NCBI GenBank assembly: GCA_043801855.1
Contig: JAZDLQ010000065.1
Location: forward strand, 1 to 13,939
Direction: 5' to 3'
Origin: CAYTWW01 sp043801855
Lineage (GTDB): Archaea; Nanobdellota; Nanobdellia; Woesearchaeales; GW2011-AR15
DNA: 13,939 nucleotides
Every line of letters starts with the position of its first letter. Position 1 is the first letter of the stretch. The notes under the pieces are model-generated. The model saw only the letters and a program-made list of their open reading frames with translations, made no database searches and was not told the origin of the DNA. A program made the translations under genes and the position numbers. Of this stretch, positions 7,641 to 13,939 are shown in pieces.

Positions 7641-8837
7641 ATGAATAAAAAATCAAAAAATAAATCCTTTAAGATGTCTAAAGATGAGAAAATAAGAATG
7701 CTTTTAGAATATGCTAGAGAATGCTATAAAAAAGGCCATAAACCTTCTAAAGGGGAAATCAGAAGAAAATTTAATTTAGAAATATATAATTATTTTAAAA
7801 ATATTGCAGATTATCATGAAAAAGCAGGAATTAAGCTTTCTTTGAGAAACTATCCTAAAGAAAAAGCTAAAGAAGTTATAATCAGCTGCCTTCAGGACAA
7901 GGCTAAAGAAGAAATATACCCTAATAGAAAAGAAATTGAAAAAACCTTAAATATTCATTTTTCTACATATTTTAAAAATTTGAAAGAACTTTATGATTCT
8001 GCAAAAATCGATTATTATTTAGCTCAAAGAGAAATAAAAACTAAGGTCTCAGCTCCTCATACTCATAGCTATGATACTTTGAACAATCAAAAAAATTTTA
8101 TTAGAAAATTCATACAAGAAAATGTTTCTAAAGGCATATACCCCAGTGTACAGCATATACAAAAAGAATTAAATCTATCATTTTACAACTTATATAATGA
8201 CATCTTTGAAGCTTATGAAGATGCAGGAATAAGTTATAATAGAGTTTCTCCAATTATTCTTGGTAAGAAAAAAGAAGAGATATTTACAAAAATAATTAAA
8301 GAATTACTTCAAAAAATAGGATTTACTATTAAAAGAATTTCTATCGAGTCTGAAATAAATTTCAATAGACATGCAGATATGATAATTGAGGATAAACAAG
8401 GTAGAGTTTATCTAGTAGAAATCAAAGCATACAGGAAAGACTATTATATAAGCAAAAGAGAATTTGAACAATTATTAAAATATTTAATAAAAGAAAAAAT
8501 ATCTAATGGAATTTTTATTACCACTTCTAATGCAAAGAGATGCAGTTTTAATGATATCAAATTTATTAATGGAGAAGAAGTCATTAAACTCCTCAAGGAG
8601 TATAAATTATCTAAACACATCGAATTAATTGAGTGGGTACAAGAGTCAAGAATTAATTCTAAAGAATTAGAAAATCACAGAGATAAAATAAAAAATAAAA
8701 TAATAAACTACATTAGGACTAAAGAGACAATTCCAACCAAAAAAGAAATTCAAAGAGTTTTCAAGATTGACCTAAGAACCGCTTTTGGAAAAATTAACCC
8801 TTATGCAAATTTGTTAGAAGAAATAAAAATAAAATAA
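7641..8837 (+). CDS. PD-(D/E)XK nuclease flanked by homing-endonuclease-type HTH repeats
   Basis: A 398-residue, Lys-rich protein. Four copies of a unit of about 50 residues are visible at 15-66, 74-125, 149-200 and 346-396. Their shared shape is helix, then P-(S/T/N)-x3-I, then a Y/F-rich helix (YFKN) and, in the first and third, AGI. This resembles the homing endonuclease-associated repeat (HNH_repeat), a winged-helix-like DNA-binding unit. Between units 3 and 4, residues 209-335 look like a Mrr-type PD-(D/E)XK nuclease: E213, then HADMII (D246), VEIKAYR (E260, K262), EFEQ (Q277) and GIFITTS. All catalytic positions seem intact, so it should cut DNA. No methyltransferase, intron or intein is adjacent, so a classical restriction pair is not supported. 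It could be a free-standing selfish endonuclease, an Mrr-like modification-dependent enzyme or a repair nuclease. The stop lies 3 bases from the convergent adenosylhomocysteinase stop. Very A-rich codon use may indicate acquisition. Confidence 0.75.
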   Translation: MNKKSKNKSFKMSKDEKIRMLLEYARECYKKGHKPSKGEIRRKFNLEIYNYFKNIADYHEKAGIKLSLRNYPKEKAKEVIISCLQDKAKEEIYPNRKEIEKTLNIHFSTYFKNLKELYDSAKIDYYLAQREIKTKVSAPHTHSYDTLNNQKNFIRKFIQENVSKGIYPSVQHIQKELNLSFYNLYNDIFEAYEDAGISYNRVSPIILGKKKEEIFTKIIKELLQKIGFTIKRISIESEINFNRHADMIIEDKQGRVYLVEIKAYRKDYYISKREFEQLLKYLIKEKISNGIFITTSNAKRCSFNDIKFINGEEVIKLLKEYKLSKHIELIEWVQESRINSKELENHRDKIKNKIINYIRTKETIPTKKEIQRVFKIDLRTAFGKINPYANLLEEIKIK

Positions 8838-8840
8838 AAA
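8818..8840 (-). terminator. U-rich terminator of adenosylhomocysteinase inside the nuclease 3' end
   Basis: Read on the minus strand, the stretch just after the adenosylhomocysteinase stop is a series of T4-T5 runs separated by single A. It overlaps the last Lys/Ile codons of the convergent nuclease gene, so the terminator of one gene and the C-terminal tail of the other share the same bases. Confidence 0.45.
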
Positions 8841-10106
8841 TCAAGTACCTTCACTCCAACTATTTAAGTACTCAATCTGCTCTTTAGTGAGAGTATCTAT
8901 CTCAACACCTAACGCCTCAAGCTGGAGTTTGGCGATATCATTATCTATCTCTTCTGGTAATGTTATAACTTTAACAGGCAGCTTATTTTTATTTTTAACT
9001 AGAAACTCACATGATAATGCCTGTCCACAAAAAGAAGTAGACATTACCTCGCTAGGATGCCCTTCTGCTAATGATAAATTAACTAACCTGCAGTTAGCTA
9101 ATGCAATAATTTTTTTTCCAGTTTCTAGAGTACATTCTTCGACATAAGGTCTTATTTCTCTAACTTTTTTTGCGTTTTCTTTTAAAGCTTTGTAATCTAT
9201 CTCAGCATCAAAGTGCCCAGAGTTGGCTAATATTACATTGTTCTTCATTAATTTCATATGATCTAGTCTGATTACATTCTTATTTCCAGTAACTGTAACA
9301 AAAATATCTCCTATTTTTGCAGCTTCATTCATAGGCATGACTCTGAAACCATCTAATTTAGCTTGCAACGCTCTAAAATGGTTTACTTCTGTCACAATAA
9401 CATTTGCACCCATCCCCCTTGCCCTTAAACTAACTCCTTTTCCACAATCACCATATCCTACTACAACTACATTTTTGCCAGCAATCAAGATGCTTGTCCC
9501 TCTTAAGATACCATCTATTGTGCTTTGTCCAGTCCCATAATAATTATCCAAAAGGTGTTTTGTTTTGTTGTCGTTTACAGCTATCATAGGATATTTTAAA
9601 GCAGCATCTTTTTCCATTGCCTTTAGCCTTATTACTCCTGTTGTAGTTTCCTCGCAGCCACCGATTATATCTTGGATTAATTCCTTGTGCTTTAAGTGTA
9701 TCTCAGAAACTAAATCACAGCCATCATCTATTGTGATCTGCGGATGTGTTTTGATTACTTCATTAATATACCTGTAATAATCCTCCTTTGTTTCTCCTTT
9801 GTAAGCCCATACTTTAACACCTTCTTCTGCCAATGCAGCAGCAACATCATCCTGGGTGCTTAATGGATTGCAGCCTGTAATTGCAACATCTGCTCCACCA
9901 GCTATTAAAGTTCTAACAAGGATTCCTGTTTCCTTTGTAACATGCAAAGCCATTCCAACCCTTATTCCTTTCAATGGCTTTTCTTTTTCGAATCTTTTCT
10001 TTACTTTTAATAAAGCGCCCATCTGCATCTCAGCCCATTCTAAATTCTTTTTTCCTTGCTCTGCTAATTTTAAATCCTTAACCTCATAGTTTTTTCCTAC
10101 ATCCAT
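8841..10106 (-). CDS. ahcY: Adenosylhomocysteinase (S-adenosylhomocysteine hydrolase)
   Basis: 421 residues, the usual archaeal/short-form length. The enzyme reversibly splits S-adenosylhomocysteine into homocysteine and adenosine using bound NAD, which relieves product inhibition of SAM-dependent methyltransferases. Visible signatures: HVTKETGILV (55-64), NPLSTQDD (80-87), DDGCD (128-131 region), EETTTG (152-157), VNDNKTKHLLDN (K183 and D187 at the catalytic Lys/Asp positions), the NAD-binding GYGDCGKG (217-224), SGHFDAEID (296-304) and NLSLAEGHPSEVMSTSF (343-359). All key motifs are intact. In methanogens the close relative prefers S-inosylhomocysteine, and the sequence alone does not settle the substrate. 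The start is supported by GGTGA six bases before the ATG. It lies downstream of, and in the same direction as, the HAD gene, but a palindrome and TATA-like sequences between them suggest its own promoter. Confidence 0.96.
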   Translation of the reverse strand: MDVGKNYEVKDLKLAEQGKKNLEWAEMQMGALLKVKKRFEKEKPLKGIRVGMALHVTKETGILVRTLIAGGADVAITGCNPLSTQDDVAAALAEEGVKVWAYKGETKEDYYRYINEVIKTHPQITIDDGCDLVSEIHLKHKELIQDIIGGCEETTTGVIRLKAMEKDAALKYPMIAVNDNKTKHLLDNYYGTGQSTIDGILRGTSILIAGKNVVVVGYGDCGKGVSLRARGMGANVIVTEVNHFRALQAKLDGFRVMPMNEAAKIGDIFVTVTGNKNVIRLDHMKLMKNNVILANSGHFDAEIDYKALKENAKKVREIRPYVEECTLETGKKIIALANCRLVNLSLAEGHPSEVMSTSFCGQALSCEFLVKNKNKLPVKVITLPEEIDNDIAKLQLEALGVEIDTLTKEQIEYLNSWSEGT

Positions 10107-10112
10107 TTTTAT

Positions 10113-10117
10113 TCACC
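10113..10117 (-). promoter_or_regulatory. Shine-Dalgarno site of adenosylhomocysteinase
   Basis: The minus strand reads GGTGA six bases upstream of the ATG, complementary to the UCACC near the end of archaeal 16S rRNA. It is the clearest ribosome-binding site in the window; most other genes here look leaderless. It implies a real 5' leader for this mRNA. Confidence 0.6.
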
Positions 10118-10148
10118 TTTTATTTTTAATTTTTTATATTGAGTATTA

Positions 10149-10166
10149 ATTATTGAATTCAATAAT
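10149..10166. promoter_or_regulatory. 18-base perfect palindrome, candidate ahcY operator
   Basis: ATTATTGAATTCAATAAT is a perfect palindrome in the ahcY upstream region. If the TATA-like TTATTTAA (minus strand, 10171-10178) is used, transcription would start near 10150, placing the palindrome between TATA box and start site. A repressor bound there would block initiation. No regulator is identified. Confidence 0.5.
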
Positions 10167-10170
10167 AACA

Positions 10171-10178
10171 TTAAATAA
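10171..10178 (-). promoter_or_regulatory. Possible TATA box of ahcY
   Basis: TTATTTAA on the minus strand would start a transcript near 10150, with a leader of about 43 bases that includes the GGTGA site. A closer TATA-like ATATAAAAA (10131-10139) would start the mRNA near 10109 and leave the GGTGA outside it, so I prefer the distal one. Confidence 0.35.
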
Positions 10179-10181
10179 CGA

Positions 10182-10200
10182 AATAGGGGGAATACCTATT
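10182..10200. repeat. Short inverted repeat AATAGG / CCTATT
   Basis: Six-base perfect arms (10182-10187, 10195-10200) around a seven-base spacer, about 17 bases past the HAD stop codon. It could be a weak 3' hairpin of the HAD mRNA or part of the ahcY promoter. No U-tract follows on the minus strand. Confidence 0.35.
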
Positions 10201-10216
10201 ACCTTTCTTCAAGTCC

Positions 10217-10873
10217 TTATCTATGTTCCCCTCCCCCTTTTGAAATAATTTCTATTTTCAACTCTTTTAAGCTATCGACTACCAAATCAGCATCTTTTAG
10301 CTTTGATTTTGGAAATGTTGTTGTGACTGCTACTACAAACATACCGCTTTTTTTTCCTGCTATTATTCCTGTATTGGTATCTTCTATTACTATACCTTCA
10401 GAGGGATTTACTTTTAGTTTTTCTGCAGCTTTAAGGAATACATCAGGAGCTGGCTTTCCTCTCTTAACTTGTTCTCCGTCAATAACTGCATCAAAATATT
10501 TTTTGATTTTTAATTTTTTTAAAATGAACTGAACGTTTAATCTTGAGCCAGAAGATGCCAGAGCAACTTTAACTTTATTTTTTTTTAATTTTTTTAATAG
10601 ATCTAAAACTCCAGGCAAAAGCTTAATGTTTTTAAGATAGCTTCTGTAGACTTTATCTTTCAATAAAGCGTATTTTTTTGGATTTTCCCTGATATTGTGT
10701 TTTTTTAATAAATACTTGAAAATCTCAAGCGCAGTAACTCCCTTAAGCTTAATAATTTCTTTGCCAGTTATTTCAGCTCCTGCTGTTTTGGATACATACC
10801 TATAAGCTTTTTCATGGTATTTTTCAGTATCTACCAATACACCATCCATGTCAAATATTACAGCTTTAATCAT
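10217..10873 (-). CDS. HAD superfamily phosphatase / beta-phosphoglucomutase-like
   Basis: 218 residues, typical for HAD subfamily IA with an alpha-helical C1 cap. Motif I is FDMDGVLVDT (nucleophile D8, acid/base D10), motif II the Ser in ALASSGS (107-110), motif III K140 in KRGKPAPD, and motif IV IEDTNTG (E164, D165), the ED variant of the third HAD motif. The cap lies at about 17-85. The enzyme should be a cytosolic phosphohydrolase or phosphomutase on a small phosphorylated sugar or similar metabolite. The family is too promiscuous to name the substrate: beta-phosphoglucomutase, phosphoglycolate phosphatase and sugar-phosphatase relatives all look like this. A TATA box 27 bases upstream supports the start and a leaderless mRNA. 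The C-terminal tail (KGGGEHR) is short and polar. The promoter faces that of the RNA-like segment and Lrp gene across a spacer with three GGACAAA motifs. Confidence 0.9.
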   Translation of the reverse strand: MIKAVIFDMDGVLVDTEKYHEKAYRYVSKTAGAEITGKEIIKLKGVTALEIFKYLLKKHNIRENPKKYALLKDKVYRSYLKNIKLLPGVLDLLKKLKKNKVKVALASSGSRLNVQFILKKLKIKKYFDAVIDGEQVKRGKPAPDVFLKAAEKLKVNPSEGIVIEDTNTGIIAGKKSGMFVVAVTTTFPKSKLKDADLVVDSLKELKIEIISKGGGEHR

Positions 10874-10896
10874 ATTTGCTATGTAATATGGGACTA

Positions 10897-10905
10897 TTTA
10901 TATAT
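10897..10905 (-). promoter_or_regulatory. TATA box of the HAD gene
   Basis: On the minus strand ATATATAAA is centred about 28 bases upstream of the ATG at 10873, predicting a leaderless transcript. Confidence 0.55.
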
Positions 10906-10925
10906 TTTTTCATAAAAAAGCTGGA

Positions 10926-10991
10926 TTTTGTCCATAAAAATTAATAAAAAAGCGGACAAAAAACAAAATATTTAAATATAAGCTGGACAAA
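10926..10991. promoter_or_regulatory. Three GGACAAA motifs in the divergent promoter
   Basis: GGACAAAA occurs as an inverted copy (TTTTGTCC, 10926-10933) and two direct copies (10954-10961 and 10985-10991). Both direct copies sit in AGC(T)GGACAAA; AGCTGGA also recurs at 10919-10925. Spacing is about 30 bases. The two direct copies bracket the plus-strand TATA box at 10971-10980, an arrangement typical of operators. The Lrp/AsnC protein encoded just downstream is the obvious candidate binder (autoregulation), by inference only. Confidence 0.5.
10971..10980 (+). promoter_or_regulatory. TATA box of the RNA-like segment / Lrp unit
   Basis: TTTAAATATA is centred on 10975-10976 and predicts transcription starting at about 11001-11002, immediately before the GC-rich structured segment. 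The ATG at 11012 and the TTG at 10999 are both off the leaderless distance. Confidence 0.55.
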
Positions 10992-10998
10992 TTAACTT

Positions 10999-11562
<564 letters not shown>

Positions 11563-11613
11563 TATTTCTCATATTCTTAAAACCAATGATAATTTTAATC
11601 AATAAAATAAAAT

Positions 11614-11630
11614 AAAAAAAAAAAAAAAAA
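11614..11630 (-). terminator. U17 terminator of the P-loop kinase gene
   Basis: On the minus strand, four bases after the kinase stop codon, a run of 17 T follows. This is a textbook archaeal U-tract terminator. The rest of the convergent spacer (11563-11634) is AT-rich and holds nothing else I can identify. Confidence 0.6.
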
Positions 11631-11634
11631 CAAT

Positions 11635-12150
11635 TCAAACAAACTTCTTAATTTTTTGATATATTATAGAAGCAGCCAAGTCTGAGTTTATCTTATCGGT
11701 TTCTATTAAAATAAAAGGATTTTTCTCTTCGATATATTCCTGGCCAGAGCCAGGTATACTCATGCCTTTTTTAGCTCTTTCGTATAAATCAACAACCCCT
11801 GCATTGTCTTTTCTTTTGCATTCCCTCTCCTCGCAAATCTCAACAGGGCATTTTAGTTGAACAACAAAAACATCCTTCATTAGTTTTTTTAATGTTTGCC
11901 TTCCAATATTTAAGTTGTCAGTTGCATCAACTATTATATTGATGTTGTTTTTTACAAGAATATAAGCCATATAAGCAAGAGTTCTGTACACATACTCGCG
12001 CTCTTCCTTGCTGTAATTTGGTTTTGGAGTTATAATTTGCCTTATTTCATCTAATCTTAGAATCTGGGCTTTAAGCTTTTTATTTAATTCTTTAGCTATT
12101 CTTGATTTTCCGCTTCCAGGCAATCCTGTAATCCATAAAGCAAAGCTCAT
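11635..12150 (-). CDS. P-loop kinase, adenylylsulfate kinase-like
   Basis: 171 residues, a compact P-loop nucleotide-binding protein. Walker A is GLPGSGKS (9-16), followed by LRLDEIRQII (31-40), which occupies the position of the APS-kinase LDGDxxR segment. IIVDATDNLNIGRQ (72-85) and LKCPVEICEERECKRK (99-114) match the family, and the end (PGSGQEYIEEKNPFILIETD, 133-152) matches the APS-kinase GI..xYE.P substrate-binding region. The gene is therefore CysC-like, but the sulfate-assimilation partners (ATP sulfurylase) are not here and LDEI differs from LDGD. A kinase for another small molecule is at least as likely. In some bacteria a P-loop domain of this broad type is fused to an aminoglycoside-phosphotransferase-type domain, and here such a gene lies directly upstream on the same strand. 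The start is well placed, with Walker A near the N-terminus as usual. Confidence 0.8.
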   Translation of the reverse strand: MSFALWITGLPGSGKSRIAKELNKKLKAQILRLDEIRQIITPKPNYSKEEREYVYRTLAYMAYILVKNNINIIVDATDNLNIGRQTLKKLMKDVFVVQLKCPVEICEERECKRKDNAGVVDLYERAKKGMSIPGSGQEYIEEKNPFILIETDKINSDLAASIIYQKIKKFV

Positions 12151-12180
12151 TTTTAATCAATTTTAATAATCATTAGGGGT

Positions 12181-12206
12181 TATATTAATCTTCACAATTA
12201 TTTGTG
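12181..12206 (-). promoter_or_regulatory. Promoter of the P-loop kinase with an upstream dyad
   Basis: On the minus strand TTAATATAA (12181-12189 region) would start transcription about 9 bases before the ATG. Directly upstream is the dyad CACAA-TTAT-TTGTG (12193-12206), a candidate activator or repressor site. Confidence 0.4.
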
Positions 12207-12219
12207 CTTTTATTTTTCG

Positions 12220-12234
12220 TTTTTTTTTTTTTTT
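12220..12234. repeat. T15 homopolymer in the kinase spacer
   Basis: Fifteen T on the plus strand, with no plus-strand gene upstream that would use it as a terminator. It is one of three homopolymers of 14 or more bases within 1.2 kb. On the minus strand it is an A-run upstream of the P-loop kinase promoter. Confidence 0.7.
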
Positions 12235-12252
12235 AAACTCATTATTCATAAA

Positions 12253-12303
12253 ATTTTAAAAATAAAAATGATGCAATTTCATATTGTAGACAAACTAAGT
12301 TTG
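12253..12303 (-). terminator. 3' region of the APH-like gene: dyad then U-rich tract
   Basis: Beyond the APH-like stop, on the minus strand, there is a perfect dyad CAAACT-T-AGTTTG (12291-12303) and then a T-rich stretch (about 12253-12275), suiting transcription termination. Otherwise the 183-base spacer 12151-12333 holds no gene I can support. Confidence 0.35.
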
Positions 12304-12333
12304 CCTGCTGTGTTTCTTAGATCATTGTTTTTA

Positions 12334-13443
12334 TTATTGTATATATTCATTTATATTTGCAGGATTAAATTCATTGGAGTTTAATGTGTTCTTTATTATA
12401 TTAAACAATTTTCTTCTTACACTATCGCTTTGGAAGTCAAAAAATATTGGGTGCGCCATTACAACATACCTAAATGCTATGAAAATTGGAGCAATTTTTC
12501 TTATCTTGTAATCCTTAGTCTTTTTCATATAATTATTCCAATAAATGTCAAACAATTCCTTGAATGGGCCTGAAAAATTACCTTTGTGCTGTATTGCATA
12601 CCAAATATAGTTCAAAGCCATGCTTGTAAAATCATCAGCAGGATCTCCAAAAAATTCCCTTGAAGCATCCAAAACAATCATCTTTTTATCCTTGAATATA
12701 ATATTTGCCGGATGAAAATCACCATGCATCCTAGCCAGTCTTTTATAATCATCTTTAAGTTCTTCCCTTAATTCAGCTGCTTTTCCTATTATCCATGAAA
12801 ACTCTTTCCTATTAGTCCATTTTAAATTATCAGGATAAGTATCAATTACACCCATTAACATTTCTCCATGGCCTATGCAGTCTCTTAAATGCCTTCTATA
12901 AATTGAGGAAGCTAATGCGTTCTTTTCTTCTTTTGTAACTCCTATAGGAACGTATTTTTCCTTATGAAGCTCAACCAAATAATTTGAAAGGATTAGTGCT
13001 TTATCTTTATCTTCTTTAGTTAATTTGCCTCTTTTCATTATATCAATTAAGTCTTTTACATATTCCCTGCCTTCAACAAACTCTACAATTTGGAAGAACT
13101 CCTTGCAATCTCCGATAGAAACAAGCTCTCCTTTAGGAGTATAACCTCCTACATCTATGCTCTTATTATGGTTTTTAACTTTGTTGCTTAGCTCATGCTG
13201 CAAAATAAATGAAGCTGCCCTGTCAGAAAAATAATCATGGGAAAACCCTTCTGGCCTTAAAGTCCTTAAAACAACCTTTTTTTCATTTTCTTTTACTTTA
13301 AATCTTACAGAATATCCTGTGCCATGCCAGCCTGTTCCCAATCTTTTATATTCTAGAATTTGAACTTTATCCTTAAATTTATTTTCCAAGTACTTCTGCA
13401 TTATTTTTTTTTCAATCTTAACTTCTATGAACTTTAATGACAT
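12334..13443 (-). CDS. Aminoglycoside phosphotransferase/choline kinase-like enzyme
   Basis: 369 residues with the protein-kinase-like APH fold. A Gly-rich loop RLGTGWHGTGYSVRF (34-48) precedes the nucleotide-binding strand VVLRTLR (57-63), where Arg seems to occupy the usual Lys position. The catalytic loop is RMHGDFHPANI (238-248; D242 catalytic, N247 metal ligand) and the metal-binding strand is MIVLDAS (D259), followed by FGDPADDF (265-272), all typical of the APH family. It should transfer phosphate from ATP to a hydroxyl of a small molecule. Family members act on choline, sugars, homoserine, methylthioribose or antibiotics, and the substrate cannot be read here. A resistance role is unlikely given the archaeal setting. 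A TATA-like element about 29 bases upstream supports the start at 13443. It lies 43 bases from the PLD-type gene and 183 from the P-loop kinase, all on the same strand. Confidence 0.85.
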   Translation of the reverse strand: MSLKFIEVKIEKKIMQKYLENKFKDKVQILEYKRLGTGWHGTGYSVRFKVKENEKKVVLRTLRPEGFSHDYFSDRAASFILQHELSNKVKNHNKSIDVGGYTPKGELVSIGDCKEFFQIVEFVEGREYVKDLIDIMKRGKLTKEDKDKALILSNYLVELHKEKYVPIGVTKEEKNALASSIYRRHLRDCIGHGEMLMGVIDTYPDNLKWTNRKEFSWIIGKAAELREELKDDYKRLARMHGDFHPANIIFKDKKMIVLDASREFFGDPADDFTSMALNYIWYAIQHKGNFSGPFKELFDIYWNNYMKKTKDYKIRKIAPIFIAFRYVVMAHPIFFDFQSDSVRRKLFNIIKNTLNSNEFNPANINEYIQ

Positions 13444-13467
13444 TTTCAGGATGATTTATTTTGGAAA

Positions 13468-13476
13468 TTATATAAA
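13468..13476 (-). promoter_or_regulatory. TATA box of the APH-like gene
   Basis: TTTATATAA on the minus strand is centred about 29 bases upstream of the ATG at 13443. It lies in the 43-base spacer after the PLD-type gene, so the APH-like gene probably has its own start site. Confidence 0.45.
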
Positions 13477-13486
13477 TGTTTTTGTT

Positions 13487-13939
13487 TTACCAGAGAGAAT
13501 TGAATTCTTCTAAGAATTCTTTGGCTAAACTTTTGTCATGAATTATCAAAATATTTTCATCGTTCTTGAAATTTCCAGCCCCTGTTGGGTTAAAGCTGCC
13601 TGTAATCACAGTTTCATTGTCTATAATGAAGACCTTATGATGAAGCTTATACTTGCTATTGTCTAATTTAACATTTAATCCAAAACCTTTCATTCTTTTG
13701 TATTGTGAATAATCGCTTGCTGCTTGTAATTTATCAAAAATGCCTTTGATATCACTAATATTCTGAAACAAGATAGCGTATGCAATATCATCATCTGTAA
13801 AGCTGAAGGTCATGAAATATATGTTATGTTTTGCATTATTAAGCTCTTCTATTACCTGTCCTTTGCAATCATCTTCAGGGCAAAAATAGTTTTCAATCAA
13901 AAAATCATTAAAATAAATCTCAGGATATTTTACTTTTTC
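13487..13939 (-). CDS. Phospholipase D/Nuc-type protein, N-terminus beyond window
   Basis: The visible part is a single PLD domain with one HKD motif: LHHKVFIID (H-x-K-x4-D) followed by GSFNPTGAGNFKNDENILII, which is the active-site half of the PLD superfamily. Before it are YFCPEDDCKGQVIEELNNA, which looks like the PLD-domain start, and NIYFMTFSFT. One HKD per chain suggests a Nuc-like homodimeric phosphodiesterase (nuclease or phospholipid-acting) rather than a two-domain phospholipase. The first in-frame start-like codon is TTG at 13900. However, the frame stays open to the window edge, and the residues encoded at 13901-13939 (ending YFNDF before LIENYF) look like protein. The true start therefore lies outside, and any signal peptide or extra HKD domain cannot be excluded. 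Two Cys (in CPEDDC) could bind metal or form a disulfide. Confidence 0.8.
   Translation of the reverse strand, partial: EKVKYPEIYFNDFLIENYFCPEDDCKGQVIEELNNAKHNIYFMTFSFTDDDIAYAILFQNISDIKGIFDKLQAASDYSQYKRMKGFGLNVKLDNSKYKLHHKVFIIDNETVITGSFNPTGAGNFKNDENILIIHDKSLAKEFLEEFNSLW

Noticed and set aside
7641..8837. Type II restriction-modification system
   Set aside because: No methyltransferase gene flanks the nuclease; neighbours are a membrane protein and adenosylhomocysteinase.
8887..10089. Several plus-strand ORFs of 67-86 codons opposite adenosylhomocysteinase
   Set aside because: They are antisense shadows of a strongly conserved enzyme.
12202..12384. Plus-strand ORF of 60 codons in the kinase spacer
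   Set aside because: It reads through the T15 run as FFFFF, overlaps the end of the APH-like gene, and its composition is that of random AT-rich DNA. No promoter or ribosome site is seen.

Overview
The window looks like a chromosomal piece of an AT-rich archaeon, most likely a small-genome DPANN lineage (Woesearchaeota/Pacearchaeota-like). The lineage is an inference. It rests on a Cys-rich surface protein with an archaeal PGF-pre-PGF-type domain, a pilin-like protein whose class III signal peptide reads QAFAEFFITYGWA, an Lrp/AsnC regulator, archaeal-length adenosylhomocysteinase, and TATA-like boxes about 27 bases upstream of many start codons, which suggests leaderless mRNAs. I see no rRNA, tRNA, CRISPR array or insertion sequence.

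Layout. 1-5481 (+) is the 3' part of a giant Cys/Trp-repeat surface protein ending in a C-terminal membrane anchor. It converges on a MEMO1-family gene (-). That gene diverges from a small pilin-like gene (+) across a 70-base double promoter. A four-helix membrane protein (-) follows. A 239-base spacer full of dyads then leads into a nuclease gene (+) that combines four putative homing-endonuclease-type HTH repeats with a PD-(D/E)XK core. Its stop lies 3 bases from that of adenosylhomocysteinase (-), which sits downstream of a HAD phosphatase (-). From 10874 to 11562 comes the most unusual segment: a three-copy GGACAAA motif, a TATA box, a GC-rich foldable RNA-like segment ending in T14, an A22 run, and an Lrp/AsnC regulator with no good start codon. 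The right end, all on the minus strand, holds a P-loop kinase of APS-kinase type, an aminoglycoside-phosphotransferase-fold kinase, and a phospholipase-D/Nuc-type protein cut by the window edge.

How the genes work together. Most genes appear to be single transcription units with their own TATA box and T-rich terminator, so little operon logic can be read. Plausible functional links are: adenosylhomocysteinase clearing the by-product of SAM-dependent methylation; the two small-molecule kinases at the right end, which resemble the two halves of a fusion known in some bacteria; and the two exported proteins (giant surface protein and pilin-like protein), which are probably cell-envelope components.

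The best candidates for something undescribed are the HTH(x3)-nuclease-HTH protein with its dyad-rich leader, the structured RNA-like segment at about 11001-11106, and the Cys/Trp repeat of the giant protein.
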